A DNA stretch of 33,742 nucleotides, from the NCBI GenBank assembly GCA_900544985.1, contig UQXK01000015.1:1-33742 (forward strand), in the 5' to 3' direction. This stretch comes from an uncultured Eubacteriales bacterium. Its GTDB lineage: Bacteria; Bacillota; Clostridia; Oscillospirales; CAG-272. Every line of letters begins with the position of its first letter. Positions within the stretch are counted from its first letter, which is position 1. The notes beneath the pieces are model-generated. The model was not told where the DNA came from and searched no databases. It worked only from the letters and a program-made list of their open reading frames with translations. The position numbers and the translations under genes were made by a program. This document shows positions 16,221 through 23,779 of this stretch, one piece after another.

Positions 16221-16281
16221 ATTTTATTTCTGTTAAATAAAATATATTTTATACATCGCCGCAAAAATAAATTTTACGGCG
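16221..16281 (-). promoter_or_regulatory. Inverted repeats in the sufCB leader
   Basis: Two hairpins: a perfect 9-bp AT-only repeat ATTTTATTT-ctgtt-AAATAAAAT (16221-16243) and a 10-bp stem CGCCG(C/T)AAAA (16257-16266 with 16272-16281). They lie between the predicted promoter and the coding region. They could be an operator for an iron or cluster sensor, or RNA structure; no known Fur or IscR box was matched. Confidence 0.45.
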
Positions 16282-16304
16282 AAGCAAAAAATTCCCATAA
16301 TCAA

Positions 16305-16333
16305 ATTTTACAACAAAATGCACATTAAATCAA
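16305..16333 (-). promoter_or_regulatory. Promoter of sufCB
   Basis: Minus strand TTGATT (16328-16333), 17-bp spacer, TAAAAT (16305-16310). Just downstream of the queT terminator, about 170 bases before sufC. Confidence 0.5.
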
Positions 16334-16352
16334 TAATCAGTTTTGTTTTATT

Positions 16353-16398
16353 ATAAAAAAGTCCTCTCCGCGCGGACCAACTTTACGGGAGAGGACTT
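16353..16398 (-). terminator. Terminator of queT
   Basis: Eleven-bp perfect stem AAGTCCTCTCC (16359-16369 with 16388-16398), GC-rich, followed on the minus strand by six T. It starts eight bases after the queT stop. Confidence 0.9.
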
Positions 16399-16405
16399 AC
16401 TTTTA

Positions 16406-16897
16406 TTATTTTAAGATTTTATTTCCGTATTTTTTCATTATTCCGACAAGAATGTAACCGAGAATGCCGCAGCAGACAAATTCGCCCGCAAACACACCGA
16501 GAGTAACGAGTATGTACGGAAGTTCGCTTCCGTATACCGCGATTATGACGGGAGGAACGATAAGAGTATTTGCAACTATCGGCGGTATCGGAGAAAGCCA
16601 TTTCCATCTTCTTAAAAGATACGTTCCGACAGCGCCTATAAGCGTCGCAAGGCTTCCGAACACAACATCCCAAAGCGCCGCACCGTTAATGATATTCGAT
16701 ATAAGACACCCTATAAAAAGTCCGGGTATCGCGGCGGGGGTAAAGCACGGCAGGACTGTGAGCATCTCCGAAAAACGGAACTGCACCGCCCCTTTGTCAA
16801 GTCCGAGAAGCGCCGAAAAGTATGTCAGCACGACATAAAGCGCCGCAATTATCGCGGCATGGGTGATAAACAAAAGCTTTTTGTTTTTCATATTCAA
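16406..16897 (-). CDS. queT: QueT family preQ1/queuosine-precursor ECF transporter S component
   Basis: A 163-residue integral membrane protein of the QueT family, the substrate-binding S component of an ECF transporter that imports a queuosine precursor for tRNA modification. Family blocks seen: ITHAAIIAALYVVLTY, GAVQFRFSEMLTVLPCFTPAAIPGLFIGCLISNI and a C-terminal GYILVGIMKKYG. About five to six hydrophobic helices. Assignment is strengthened by the preQ1-I riboswitch immediately upstream. Start: TTG at 16897 sits six bases after GGAG, while ATG at 16891 would be 12 bases away; TTG is preferred but not certain. Confidence 0.93.
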   Translation of the reverse strand: MNMKNKKLLFITHAAIIAALYVVLTYFSALLGLDKGAVQFRFSEMLTVLPCFTPAAIPGLFIGCLISNIINGAALWDVVFGSLATLIGAVGTYLLRRWKWLSPIPPIVANTLIVPPVIIAVYGSELPYILVTLGVFAGEFVCCGILGYILVGIMKKYGNKILK

Positions 16898-16902
16898 TTA
16901 AA

Positions 16903-16946
16903 TCTCCGTAGTTTTATTTATAGTGAGGATGGTCACGAACTCACTT
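16903..16946 (-). ncRNA. PreQ1-I riboswitch upstream of queT
   Basis: On the minus strand AGTGAG (16940-16945) pairs with CTCACT (16922-16927) around a 12-base loop TTCGTGACCATC. An A-rich tail (ATAAATAAAAC) and TACGGAG follow. CGTG of the loop can pair with TACG of the tail, giving the H-type pseudoknot of the preQ1-I class. The second pseudoknot strand abuts and overlaps the ribosome binding site (CGGAG), so ligand binding should block translation. The predicted transcription start falls one base upstream of the aptamer. Confidence 0.87.
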
Positions 16947-16953
16947 GCAAATT

Positions 16954-16982
16954 ATTTTATCACCGAAAAAACAAAAAATCAA
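16954..16982 (-). promoter_or_regulatory. Promoter of queT
   Basis: Minus strand TTGATT (16977-16982), 17-bp spacer, TAAAAT (16954-16959), with TGa extended -10. Predicted start near 16947, exactly at the 5' edge of the riboswitch. Confidence 0.7.
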
Positions 16983-17006
16983 CAAATTTATATAAATATC
17001 TGTTTT

Positions 17007-17474
17007 TTATTTATCATTTTCCTGAGTTTTTTTCAATTTTCCGTTCATTTTCTTTACAATTATCCTGCCTATGATATACTCCGCTATCCATATAAAAACA
17101 AATATAACCGCAAAAATGCCGAAATAGCTCAAAAATCCTTTTAAGCTGTGCTCCATCCAGTATGTGACATAAGCTATCGGAAACATTATAAAAGATATCG
17201 CCGCAAAATGTACCGCCGTCTGCTTTAATAAGCTCCACGACTCTATTTCCCAGATAAAAGAACTTACGGAAAATCCCACGCCCAATATTCCGCATAAAAG
17301 CGCTTGAAGCAAAACCGCGCCTATCTCGCTTCCCATAAATTCCGAAAGCGCCGGAACACACGGAGAATAATATCCGTCAGCGTAAACAAGAGAAATTATT
17401 ATACTTATAAAATACCCTATCATAACACCTATCGGAAATCCGACAGCGCCGCGCAAAATTATTTTTTTCTTCAT
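17007..17474 (-). CDS. DUF3021 family membrane protein
   Basis: A 155-residue protein with four hydrophobic helices (GFPIGVMIGYFISIIISLVY, AVLLQALLCGILGVGFSVS, FAAISFIMFPIAYVTYW and FLSYFGIFAVIFVFIWIAEYII) and a lysine-rich C-terminus, the pattern of DUF3021. Such proteins are encoded beside LytTR regulators and are thought to modulate them from the membrane. ATG 17474 has GAGGTGA upstream; the longer frame up to 17534 would overlap the regulator gene and is rejected. Ten bases separate it from the LytTR stop. Confidence 0.82.
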   Translation of the reverse strand: MKKKIILRGAVGFPIGVMIGYFISIIISLVYADGYYSPCVPALSEFMGSEIGAVLLQALLCGILGVGFSVSSFIWEIESWSLLKQTAVHFAAISFIMFPIAYVTYWMEHSLKGFLSYFGIFAVIFVFIWIAEYIIGRIIVKKMNGKLKKTQENDK

Positions 17475-17484
17475 ACATATCACC

Positions 17485-17925
17485 TCAAAAACCGAGAATT
17501 TTTTTGATTTTGGAAACATATCGCCTTGAAACATATGCAGTCGTTCCGTCAGACAGCCTAACCAAAATAGTACCTGTAAAACTCAGATCGAAATTTTTCA
17601 CCTTTTTCAGGTTTATTATTTCGGAATTCGAAATCCTTACGAAATTCCCCGAACAGAGCTTTTCTTCTATTTCGTATAAACGCATACGGAGCGAATATTC
17701 GCCATTTTCAGTCGCCGCCGACACTCTGCCCTTCAAAGAGTATATTTTAATAAAATCGTCTTCGTTTAAAATTTCGATATTCCCGTCTTTTATCCCCGTT
17801 ATTATTTTGGGAGTATCATAGGACAATCTCTTTACTATGTTCTCCACCTCCTCTGTCACCGAGGAAGTAAAAATAACTATCTCCGGCTCTGTATAAGAAG
17901 CGTCTATTTTTATTTCAAATCGCAT
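17485..17925 (-). CDS. LytTR-family DNA-binding regulator
   Basis: A 146-residue transcription factor without a receiver domain. The N-terminal half is a small alpha/beta region. From about residue 50 comes a LytTR domain: EILNEDDFIKIYSLKGRV, YEIEEKLCSGNFVRISNSEIINLKKVK, and LVRLSDGTTAYVSRRYVSKIKKILG. Paired with DUF3021, this is a standard stand-alone regulatory module likely controlling its own operon. ATG 17925 has GGTGAG upstream; the GTG at 17934 is too close to the AAGG. A consensus promoter precedes it. Confidence 0.9.
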   Translation of the reverse strand: MRFEIKIDASYTEPEIVIFTSSVTEEVENIVKRLSYDTPKIITGIKDGNIEILNEDDFIKIYSLKGRVSAATENGEYSLRMRLYEIEEKLCSGNFVRISNSEIINLKKVKNFDLSFTGTILVRLSDGTTAYVSRRYVSKIKKILGF

Positions 17926-17949
17926 ATTACTCACCGCCTTCCTATACTC

Positions 17950-17978
17950 ATTATAGATAAAACAAATATCCTATTCAA
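17950..17978 (-). promoter_or_regulatory. Promoter of the LytTR-DUF3021 operon
   Basis: Minus strand TTGAAT (17973-17978), 17-bp spacer, TATAAT (17950-17955). The -35 lies in a direct repeat ATTGAA...ATTGAA with 11-base period, about one helical turn, a possible autoregulatory site. Confidence 0.65.
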
Positions 17979-18041
17979 TCTGTTTTCAATACTCGGTCGT
18001 TTTTTTGAGTCAAGTGGCAAAAAAAATCAAAGTATATGAAA

Positions 18042-18079
18042 AAACTTCCGCGCACGCTTTTTCGCGTACCCGGAAGTTT
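18042..18079 (-). terminator. Terminator after the geranylgeranyl-reductase-like gene
   Basis: Stem AAACTTCCG (18042-18050) with CGGAAGTTT (18071-18079), with inner GCGT/ACGC pairing. On the minus strand it is followed by six T. Confidence 0.85.
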
Positions 18080-18108
18080 CCGCAATCCTTTATATATCGC
18101 CCTCGGCT

Positions 18109-19137
18109 TCATACTTTCATATTTTTGAAAGTTCCGCTTATTTCAGAGACAAAATTCCACTGACGTTTCATATATTCTTGCAATTGTTTTGTACTGTTTC
18201 GGTATTCGGAAGCAACTTTTTCGGGATATTCAAAATTGTTTATTATCGCCTGCGCCGCCAAAGCGCCGCTCTCTATTCCCGCAGAAATTCCCTCTCCCAT
18301 CGGATTTAAAAATCCCGCCGCTTCTCCCGCAAACAGAATATTTCCAAAACCATGTTCGATGGCACATCCCGGCTTTATATACGGCATTATCCATCTGTCG
18401 CCGTTCAAAGTCTCCGAAATCTTCAAATTGTGATTTTCTTTCATATAAGATAAAAAACGGGTATAGTAGCATTCCACTTTGCTCCTGTCTTTTACTGCCA
18501 CGCCCAAAACAATTTTTCCGTCCTTTACGTTAAACCACGCATCGTACTCGGAAAGTTCCGGTTGCAGATAAGCATAAAAATAATGCGGGTCAAGATCGAT
18601 ACTGCCGTTATTGAATGTTTGGTACGTATATATGTACTCTTCATCTTTTTTTAAAAGCTTTCTCTTCAAAGAACAAACGGCGCCTTCGCAGTCAACAACA
18701 TATCTTGCGGTTTCGTTATATATTTTTTCGCCTTTCAGCGTTGCCGTGATGTTGTTTTTTCTCGCTTCCAGAGACACAACATCGGTAGAGTCGCAAACGA
18801 CGGCTCCGCTTTTCTCCGCGCTCTTTGCCAGCCACATATCAAAAGAACTGCGCCAAACGTTAAGCCCTTTTTGTTCGAATTTAAAAGTTTCACCCGTATC
18901 ATTTGTAAATATCATGCCTCTGTTTTCCATAGGAGCGCATGTGACGCTTTTGGGAACAGACTCTCCGAAATATTTAACTATCAAATCAAGACTCTTTTTT
19001 ATAAGCTGTCCCGAACATGATTTATATCGCGGCATTTTGAATTTTTCCGCGAGCATTACTTTATATCCGCTTTCGGCAAGTATCTTTGCGGCGGTACTTC
19101 CGGCAGGCCCAGCACCCACAATCAAAACATCGTACAT
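18109..19137 (-). CDS. Geranylgeranyl reductase-family FAD-dependent oxidoreductase
   Basis: A 342-residue flavoprotein. FAD-binding Rossmann motif DVLIVGAGPAGSTAAKIL at the N-terminus, the family patch PRYKSCSGQLIKKSLDLI, and the second FAD block ILFAGEAAGFLNPMGEGISA near the C-terminus. Relatives saturate prenyl chains of lipids or carry out other hydride transfers; the substrate here is unknown, and no isoprenoid genes adjoin. ATG 19137 has GGAG six bases upstream; the TTG at 19149 overlaps that site and is rejected. It has a consensus promoter and terminator, so it is monocistronic. Confidence 0.87.
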   Translation of the reverse strand: MYDVLIVGAGPAGSTAAKILAESGYKVMLAEKFKMPRYKSCSGQLIKKSLDLIVKYFGESVPKSVTCAPMENRGMIFTNDTGETFKFEQKGLNVWRSSFDMWLAKSAEKSGAVVCDSTDVVSLEARKNNITATLKGEKIYNETARYVVDCEGAVCSLKRKLLKKDEEYIYTYQTFNNGSIDLDPHYFYAYLQPELSEYDAWFNVKDGKIVLGVAVKDRSKVECYYTRFLSYMKENHNLKISETLNGDRWIMPYIKPGCAIEHGFGNILFAGEAAGFLNPMGEGISAGIESGALAAQAIINNFEYPEKVASEYRNSTKQLQEYMKRQWNFVSEISGTFKNMKV

Positions 19138-19167
19138 ATATGTCTCCAAAACAAAATCATTTGAAAA

Positions 19168-19196
19168 ATTATATCATAATAAAAAGCCCAAATCAA
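19168..19196 (-). promoter_or_regulatory. Promoter of the geranylgeranyl-reductase-like gene
   Basis: Minus strand TTGATT (19191-19196), 17-bp spacer, TATAAT (19168-19173), TGa extended -10. About 30 bases upstream of the start codon. Confidence 0.7.
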
Positions 19197-19228
19197 TATT
19201 TTCCTCCGCTTGCCCTTCTTTCAGGAAA

Positions 19229-19380
19229 CACACCTTTCTTTCGAAGAAAGGTGTGCCAAAGAACTTTGCACCGAAATCACCACTTCATTTTGGCAAAAGC
19301 TTTTGAGATTCCAAAGGACTTTTCACGAAAAGTCCTTTGTGTCAGGGTTTGGGGCAGACGCCCCAACTGACAATGCCCAC
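19229..19380 (+). repeat. Structured dispersed repeat, copy C (complete)
   Basis: H1: perfect 12-bp stem 19229-19240 with 19244-19255, sequence CACACCTTTCTT, different from copy A but fully paired. Spacer with CCAAAGAACTTTGCACCG. H2: 13-bp stem CAAAGGACTTTTC, 19312-19324 with 19327-19339, again compensated relative to other copies. H3: TGGGGC-agac-GCCCCA. Together with copy C', it accounts for most of the 19150-19598 gap, where no gene is seen. Confidence 0.85.
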
Positions 19381-19382
19381 GC

Positions 19383-19409
19383 AAAAAGCACGGCAACGCC
19401 GTGCTTTTT
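19383..19409. terminator. Short-loop terminator hairpin
   Basis: Twelve-bp perfect stem AAAAAGCACGGC (19383-19394) with its complement (19398-19409), three-base loop and T-tracts on both strands. It lies directly after repeat copy C, with no gene ending nearby on either strand. Confidence 0.7.
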
Positions 19410-19453
19410 ATATTATCATAAACAGTCGGAACTGCCGTTCCGAGCCTCCGCTT

Positions 19454-19545
19454 CAAGGGGCTTTTCCTAAAAGCCCCTTGAAAATCCGCAAAAACTTTCA
19501 CACCGAAAACACCGCTTTATTTTGGCAAAAATTTTTTTGGGTTTC
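19454..19545 (+). repeat. Rearranged repeat copy C'
   Basis: An H2-like hairpin CAAGGGGCTTTT (19454-19465 with 19469-19480) followed by the spacer that normally lies between H1 and H2 (CACACCGAAAACACCGCTTT and TTTTGGCAAAAA). The parts are thus in swapped order, as if cut from a tandem array at a different phase. Confidence 0.6.
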
Positions 19546-19551
19546 CAAAAC

Positions 19552-19589
19552 AAAAAAGCGAAGCATGATATTTCACACTTCGCTTTTTT
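19552..19589 (-). terminator. Terminator of the foldase-like lipoprotein gene
   Basis: Twelve-bp perfect stem AAAAAAGCGAAG (19552-19563 with 19578-19589) ending in six T on the minus strand, ten bases after the gene. Confidence 0.88.
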
Positions 19590-19598
19590 GAATTCATC

Positions 19599-20978
19599 TT
19601 ATACGCCCTTTATATATTTAAAGTTTTCGGAAAGTACGGTAACCTCGTATTTTTCGGAAAGCGATGTCACTTCTTTTTGAAGTTTATCGGTCTTAACCGC
19701 TTCAAAAGCCGTCATTTTCCATTTTTCAAGACCTTCACCCGAGTAATATACGATATGATATCCCGCGTCGCTTTTTATAATATCGGTGTCGCCTACCTTG
19801 CGTTCTTCATCGAAGAGCCAATCGTTAAGTTCATCTACAAGGTCGCCTTTTGCAAGGTTCGGATAATATCCGCCGACAGGAACGCTTACATAGTCTGTCG
19901 TATACTTTGACGCAAGTTCCATAAACGATGTAATGCTCTTGTCGCCTTCCTGCCATGTTTTATAGATATTTTCCGCAGTAAGCTTTGAGTTTTCATCGGA
20001 ATCATATATATCTTCCGAGAAAAGTATATGATACATGGATCTTGTTATCTCGGTATCCATGTACACATCGGAAGACGCTATATATACCGTATATTCTCCG
20101 TCCGACTCTGAAACATAAGTTCCGCCCGTAGCCGTTTCTCCGTTAAATATCCATTTGTAAAGCTCCGTGGTGTCTGAATATTCATATGTTCTTGACAAAA
20201 TTTTATTTGTTTTTGTAAGGCAGTAATCCGTTTCAAGAAATTCATCTACCGTTTTTTCAAAGTCACCGACAGTTGCCGAAGCTTTGAGTTTATCAACATA
20301 TTCCTTTATTTTCGCTTCAATATCGCTGTCGTCCGAACGCGTGATCTTTATATACTTTACGTCGCGTATCTTAAAATCCCCGGGGTTTTCGGAAACATAC
20401 TTTTCTATTTCCTCGTCGGTAGCGTCTTTTTCCGCATATATAGCATAATATTGCTTGTTTGCCAGACGGTATATTTCAAGAGATTTTCTTACATCCTCTT
20501 CTTTTACGCCCTTGCCGTAAAGCGATACGATATATTTGTCAAAATCGACTTTTCCCTCTTCTGCCGCCGCTTTTATCTGATTTATTTCATAATCGATAAA
20601 TTTTTTATCTATATCCGAAAGCTCTATACCGTTGTCATAAGCCGCCTCGCAAAGCGTGAGCGCCGTTTTAAAGCTGTCATTCGACAAATCCAGAAAAACA
20701 TCAAACCACGTGGTCCCCTCTTTTTCATCGTATACCTGTTTTTTAAGCGATTTCGTCGTATCAAGCCCGAAATAAGCCATAAGACCTTCGTCGCCGTATG
20801 TGTCTATATAGTAATAATATGTGTCATAAAGCGTATAGGAAAGCATTGCGTCGCTTACGGAAAAATGCTCCGTTTTCAGCGCGTCGACAGTACCTATATC
20901 CTTTCCGCAGGAAGTAAGCGACAACGCCGTAAACAACACAGCAAAAATACGTGCGAAAATATTCATTTTTTTCTTCAT
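19599..20978 (-). CDS. Parvulin-type foldase-like lipoprotein
   Basis: Predicted exported lipoprotein of 459 residues. Signal peptide with basic MKKKMNIFAR, a hydrophobic core and the lipobox LTSC with lipidated C24. Mostly helical SurA/PrsA-like body. Around residues 305-420 comes a PPIC-like region: YHILFSEDIYDSDE, an inserted helical stretch, FMELASKYTTDYVSVPVGGYYPN and KVGDTDIIKSDAGYHIVYY, matching the opening and closing strands of parvulin domains. It probably helps folding of secreted proteins outside the membrane. Start at 20978 has only an imperfect site (GGAAGGG at a distance); ATG at 20966 is an alternative. Confidence 0.85.
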   Translation of the reverse strand: MKKKMNIFARIFAVLFTALSLTSCGKDIGTVDALKTEHFSVSDAMLSYTLYDTYYYYIDTYGDEGLMAYFGLDTTKSLKKQVYDEKEGTTWFDVFLDLSNDSFKTALTLCEAAYDNGIELSDIDKKFIDYEINQIKAAAEEGKVDFDKYIVSLYGKGVKEEDVRKSLEIYRLANKQYYAIYAEKDATDEEIEKYVSENPGDFKIRDVKYIKITRSDDSDIEAKIKEYVDKLKASATVGDFEKTVDEFLETDYCLTKTNKILSRTYEYSDTTELYKWIFNGETATGGTYVSESDGEYTVYIASSDVYMDTEITRSMYHILFSEDIYDSDENSKLTAENIYKTWQEGDKSITSFMELASKYTTDYVSVPVGGYYPNLAKGDLVDELNDWLFDEERKVGDTDIIKSDAGYHIVYYSGEGLEKWKMTAFEAVKTDKLQKEVTSLSEKYEVTVLSENFKYIKGV

Positions 20979-21042
20979 CCTTAAACATTACCCTTCCGGT
21001 ATTTATTTTTGTTTTTTATCTTACAACGCCATAAAAAACACA

Positions 21043-21071
21043 GTTTAAACAAATTATTAACAAAGAGTCAA
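21043..21071 (-). promoter_or_regulatory. Candidate promoter of the foldase-like gene
   Basis: Minus strand TTGACT (21066-21071), 17-bp spacer, TTAAAC (21043-21048). Good -35, weak -10, placed just after the malQ stop. Confidence 0.35.
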
Positions 21072-21075
21072 TAAA

Positions 21076-22569
21076 TCAAACATTGCCGTTTTCCATGGGT
21101 ATACGGCGGTAAACCGATGTTTTCTTTCGGATTATATCGGCAAGCCAGTCGTTTATGCATTCGCCTCTTACGCGCCAGGTCCAGTTTCCCTCGCTTTCGG
21201 AAGGCGTATTCATACGCGCCTCCTCGGAAAGACCGAGTATATCCTGCATCTGAATTATAACAGTATCGGAAGGAGAGGACAGCAGCGTGCGTATAGCGCC
21301 CCAATTCTTTCCCTCTGCGTCGGTAAGACACATATATTTTTCCGCAAACTCCCTATCGTTTTCGCCTGTGTTTGCAAGCCATGCGCAAAATGGAGAATTA
21401 TCGTGCGTTCCTATATATGAAACCGAATTTTTTTCTATATTATGAAGTAGATAATCGCTGTTTCCGTTCGGATCAAATGCAAATTCCAGCACTTTCATTC
21501 CGGGATATCCTGTTTTTTTGAGTAGTTTTTTCACGCTGTCAGTCATAAAACCGAGATCTTCCGCTATTATCGGCATTTCTCCCAGCTCTTTTTTCAAAGC
21601 CGCAAAAAGGTCGTTTCCAGGTCCCTTTACCCATTTACCCGACGCGGCAGTTTTGCTTCCGTAAGGAATCGACCAAAAGGCGTCGAATCCGCGGAAATGG
21701 TCTATTCTCACAATGTCAAAAAGACTGAGCGCAAATTTCATACGGGCGCGCCACCAGGAATATCCGTCTTTTTTCATGTACTTCCAATTATACAGAGGAT
21801 TTCCCCATAGCTGACCGTCGACTGAAAAGGCATCGGGAGGACACCCTGCCACGTTCAACGGGCGCAGAGAGGAATCGAGATCGAAATTTTCGGGAGATGT
21901 CCAGACGTCGGCGCTGTCGGGCGAAACATATATCGGTATGTCGCCTATTATCTTTATTCCCTTTTCATTAGCATATTTTTTAAGAGAAAACCATTGGGAA
22001 AAGAAAAAATACTGTATGACCTTGTAAAAATCCGTTTTTTCTTTCAGGCGTTTTTTTGCCGCAAGAAGCGCTTTTTCCTCACGCCTTTTTATATCTTCGT
22101 CAAAGCTCTGCCAGGATTTCCCGTTTTTCTCGTCTTTGAGCGCCATAAAAAGCGCAAAGTCGTCAAGCCACAAAGAATTTTCTTCGCAGAATTTTTTATA
22201 TTCGGCGTCTTCCTTATCAAAACGGGAATATGCCGAAAAAAGCATACCGTATCTCGAAGAGTAGAGCTTTCCGTAATCGACCTTCGAAACATCGTCTCCG
22301 AAATCCGTGTTTTCATATTCTTCTTTTTTTAAATATCCCTGTTCCTCCAAAAGAACGGGGTCTATAAAATAAGGATTTCCGGCAAAAGATGAAAAAGACT
22401 GATATGGAGAATCTCCGTAACCGGTTACGCCCAGAGGAAGTATCTGCCACAGGCTCTGCCCGGATTTTTCCAAAAAATCGCAGAATCGCCTTGCCTCGCT
22501 ACCGAATGTGCCTATACCGTAATCGGAAGGAAGAGACGATATATGAAGAAGAATACCGCTTTTTCTCAT
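21076..22569 (-). CDS. malQ: 4-alpha-glucanotransferase (amylomaltase)
   Basis: GH77 enzyme of about 497 residues, transferring maltooligosaccharide chains between glucans in maltodextrin or glycogen metabolism. The opening RKSGILLHISSLPSDYGIGTFG is diagnostic. Catalytic blocks are present: RIDHFRGFDAFWSIP (nucleophile aspartate), IIAEDLGFMT (acid/base glutamate) and YIGTHDNSPF (third acidic residue). Full length. ATG 22569 has GAGGTG upstream; the longer frame to 22581 begins at GTG and overlaps that site. No other maltodextrin gene lies in the window. Confidence 0.96.
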   Translation of the reverse strand: MRKSGILLHISSLPSDYGIGTFGSEARRFCDFLEKSGQSLWQILPLGVTGYGDSPYQSFSSFAGNPYFIDPVLLEEQGYLKKEEYENTDFGDDVSKVDYGKLYSSRYGMLFSAYSRFDKEDAEYKKFCEENSLWLDDFALFMALKDEKNGKSWQSFDEDIKRREEKALLAAKKRLKEKTDFYKVIQYFFFSQWFSLKKYANEKGIKIIGDIPIYVSPDSADVWTSPENFDLDSSLRPLNVAGCPPDAFSVDGQLWGNPLYNWKYMKKDGYSWWRARMKFALSLFDIVRIDHFRGFDAFWSIPYGSKTAASGKWVKGPGNDLFAALKKELGEMPIIAEDLGFMTDSVKKLLKKTGYPGMKVLEFAFDPNGNSDYLLHNIEKNSVSYIGTHDNSPFCAWLANTGENDREFAEKYMCLTDAEGKNWGAIRTLLSSPSDTVIIQMQDILGLSEEARMNTPSESEGNWTWRVRGECINDWLADIIRKKTSVYRRIPMENGNV

Positions 22570-22670
22570 AAAGCACCTCACATGATATATTTTTTTATTT
22601 TATAATTATTTATAAAAGCTTCAAAAATACAAAATTCGGCTATCATCTTTGTTTTCGAAAAATCAAATGT

Positions 22671-22712
22671 CCTGCTTTTCTTTTGCAGAAAAGCAGGCAA
22701 AAGAACTTTGCC
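22671..22712 (+). repeat. Structured dispersed repeat, partial copy D (H1 half)
   Basis: CCTGCTTTTC (22671-22680) pairs with GAAAAGCAGG (22688-22697), followed by CAAAAGAACTTTGCC as in copy A. The H2/H3 half is not recognisable after 22712. The gap 22570-23010 contains this copy and the array at 22836; no gene was seen in it. Confidence 0.7.
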
Positions 22713-22835
22713 GAAAAATCATACGAAATTTTTTGTGTTCTGCGCTTTTTGAAAGAAAGATAATTTATTCTTTCAGAAAATACGCATGAATAAAATTATT
22801 TGTCACGCATTTTGCGCAGGAAGATGTGTTTATGT

Positions 22836-23014
22836 AGAGTTCTTTGGTATGGCTTTCTTTTAAGAAGGATATGTCTAAGTGACGTTCTTTGCATACATTT
22901 CTTTCGGGAAAAGTATGTTTAAATGAGGTTCTTTGGCGTACTTTTCTTTCAGAAAAGGTAGGTTTGAGTGAAGTTCTTTGGCGTACCTTTCTTTCAAGAA
23001 AGGTACGTTGTTAT
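22836..23014 (-). repeat. Tandem array of four H1-type units, period 44-45 bp
   Basis: GTTCTTTG recurs at 22839, 22884, 22928 and 22973, each followed by a palindrome of the type GTACCTTTCTTTCAAGAAAGGTAC and a spacer like TTTGAGTGAA. Read on the minus strand, each unit is H1 followed by CCAAAGAAC, as in copy C. Units have diverged: the rightmost palindrome is near-perfect, the leftmost is decayed. The last unit touches the stop codon of the Vat-like pseudogene. Confidence 0.75.
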
Positions 23015-23645
23015 TTTATGGTTTTTATCTTTTCTATGTCGCCCGAACAAAGGATTTCAAGATTCGAGAATATTTTTTTGGGAGAAAAATCCCACCATTT
23101 AAGCTCTTCCAAATATGCAATCATATCATCGTCAAATCTCTTTCGAATAACCCTGCAAGGATTTCCGCAAGCAACCGTATAAGCGGGGATATCTCTTGCA
23201 ACGACCGAGTTTGCGCCGATTATAGCGCCGTCCCCTACGTGTACGCCCGGCAAAAAAGTCACGTTCTGCCCTATCCAGACGTCATTTTCTATAACCGTAT
23301 CGCCTTTAAGCGGAAGCTCATCAGACTCGGCACACATTTTTCCCAACCGTGTCCCATAATGTTAAACGGATATGTCGTAACACTGCACATACGGTGGTTT
23401 GCTCCGTTCATAATAAATTCAACGCCCTTTGCGATTGCGCAAAACTTACCGATTATTAGCTTGTCACCGTTAAAATCATAGTGATGTGTTACATGGTCCT
23501 GAAATTTCTCGGGCGAATCGGGATCGCTGTAATACGTGTAGTCGCCGACAATTATATTCGGACGGGTAATTGTATTTTTTATAAAGCAAACGCTTTTTAT
23601 ATTTTCATTCGGAAAAACAGCGTTCGGGTCAGGTCCATAACACAT
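23011..23645 (-). pseudogene. Vat/XAT-type acetyltransferase, broken by a one-base frameshift
   Basis: Hexapeptide-repeat (left-handed beta-helix) acetyltransferase of the xenobiotic acetyltransferase group, most like streptogramin A acetyltransferases (Vat). The first part starts at ATG 23645 with GGAGGTG upstream: MCYGPDPNAVFPNE, GDYTYYSD, then IMNGANHRM with the catalytic histidine and TYPFNIMGHGWEK. The reading then shifts by one base near 23321: the rest (DELPLKGDTVIENDVWIG, PGVHVGDGAIIGANSVVARD, GNPCRVIRKRFDDDMI) is in another frame up to 23011. Restoring one base gives a complete protein of about 211 residues. Either a recent inactivation or a sequence error. Confidence 0.87.
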
Positions 23646-23779
23646 AAAAACACCTCCAAAAACAAAATAATATGTCATAAAATGTTTTTTTATAATCTGT
23701 CTTCCATTTATGAATGACCATAAAATATTTCGCAAAAAAACGAATTTTTTATTGTCACAGAAAGAAATTTTTATATATT

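Noticed and set aside
22839..23012. CRISPR array
   Set aside because: Units are 44-45 bp with diverged repeats and no unique spacers; each unit is a palindrome of the dispersed repeat family and no cas gene is present.
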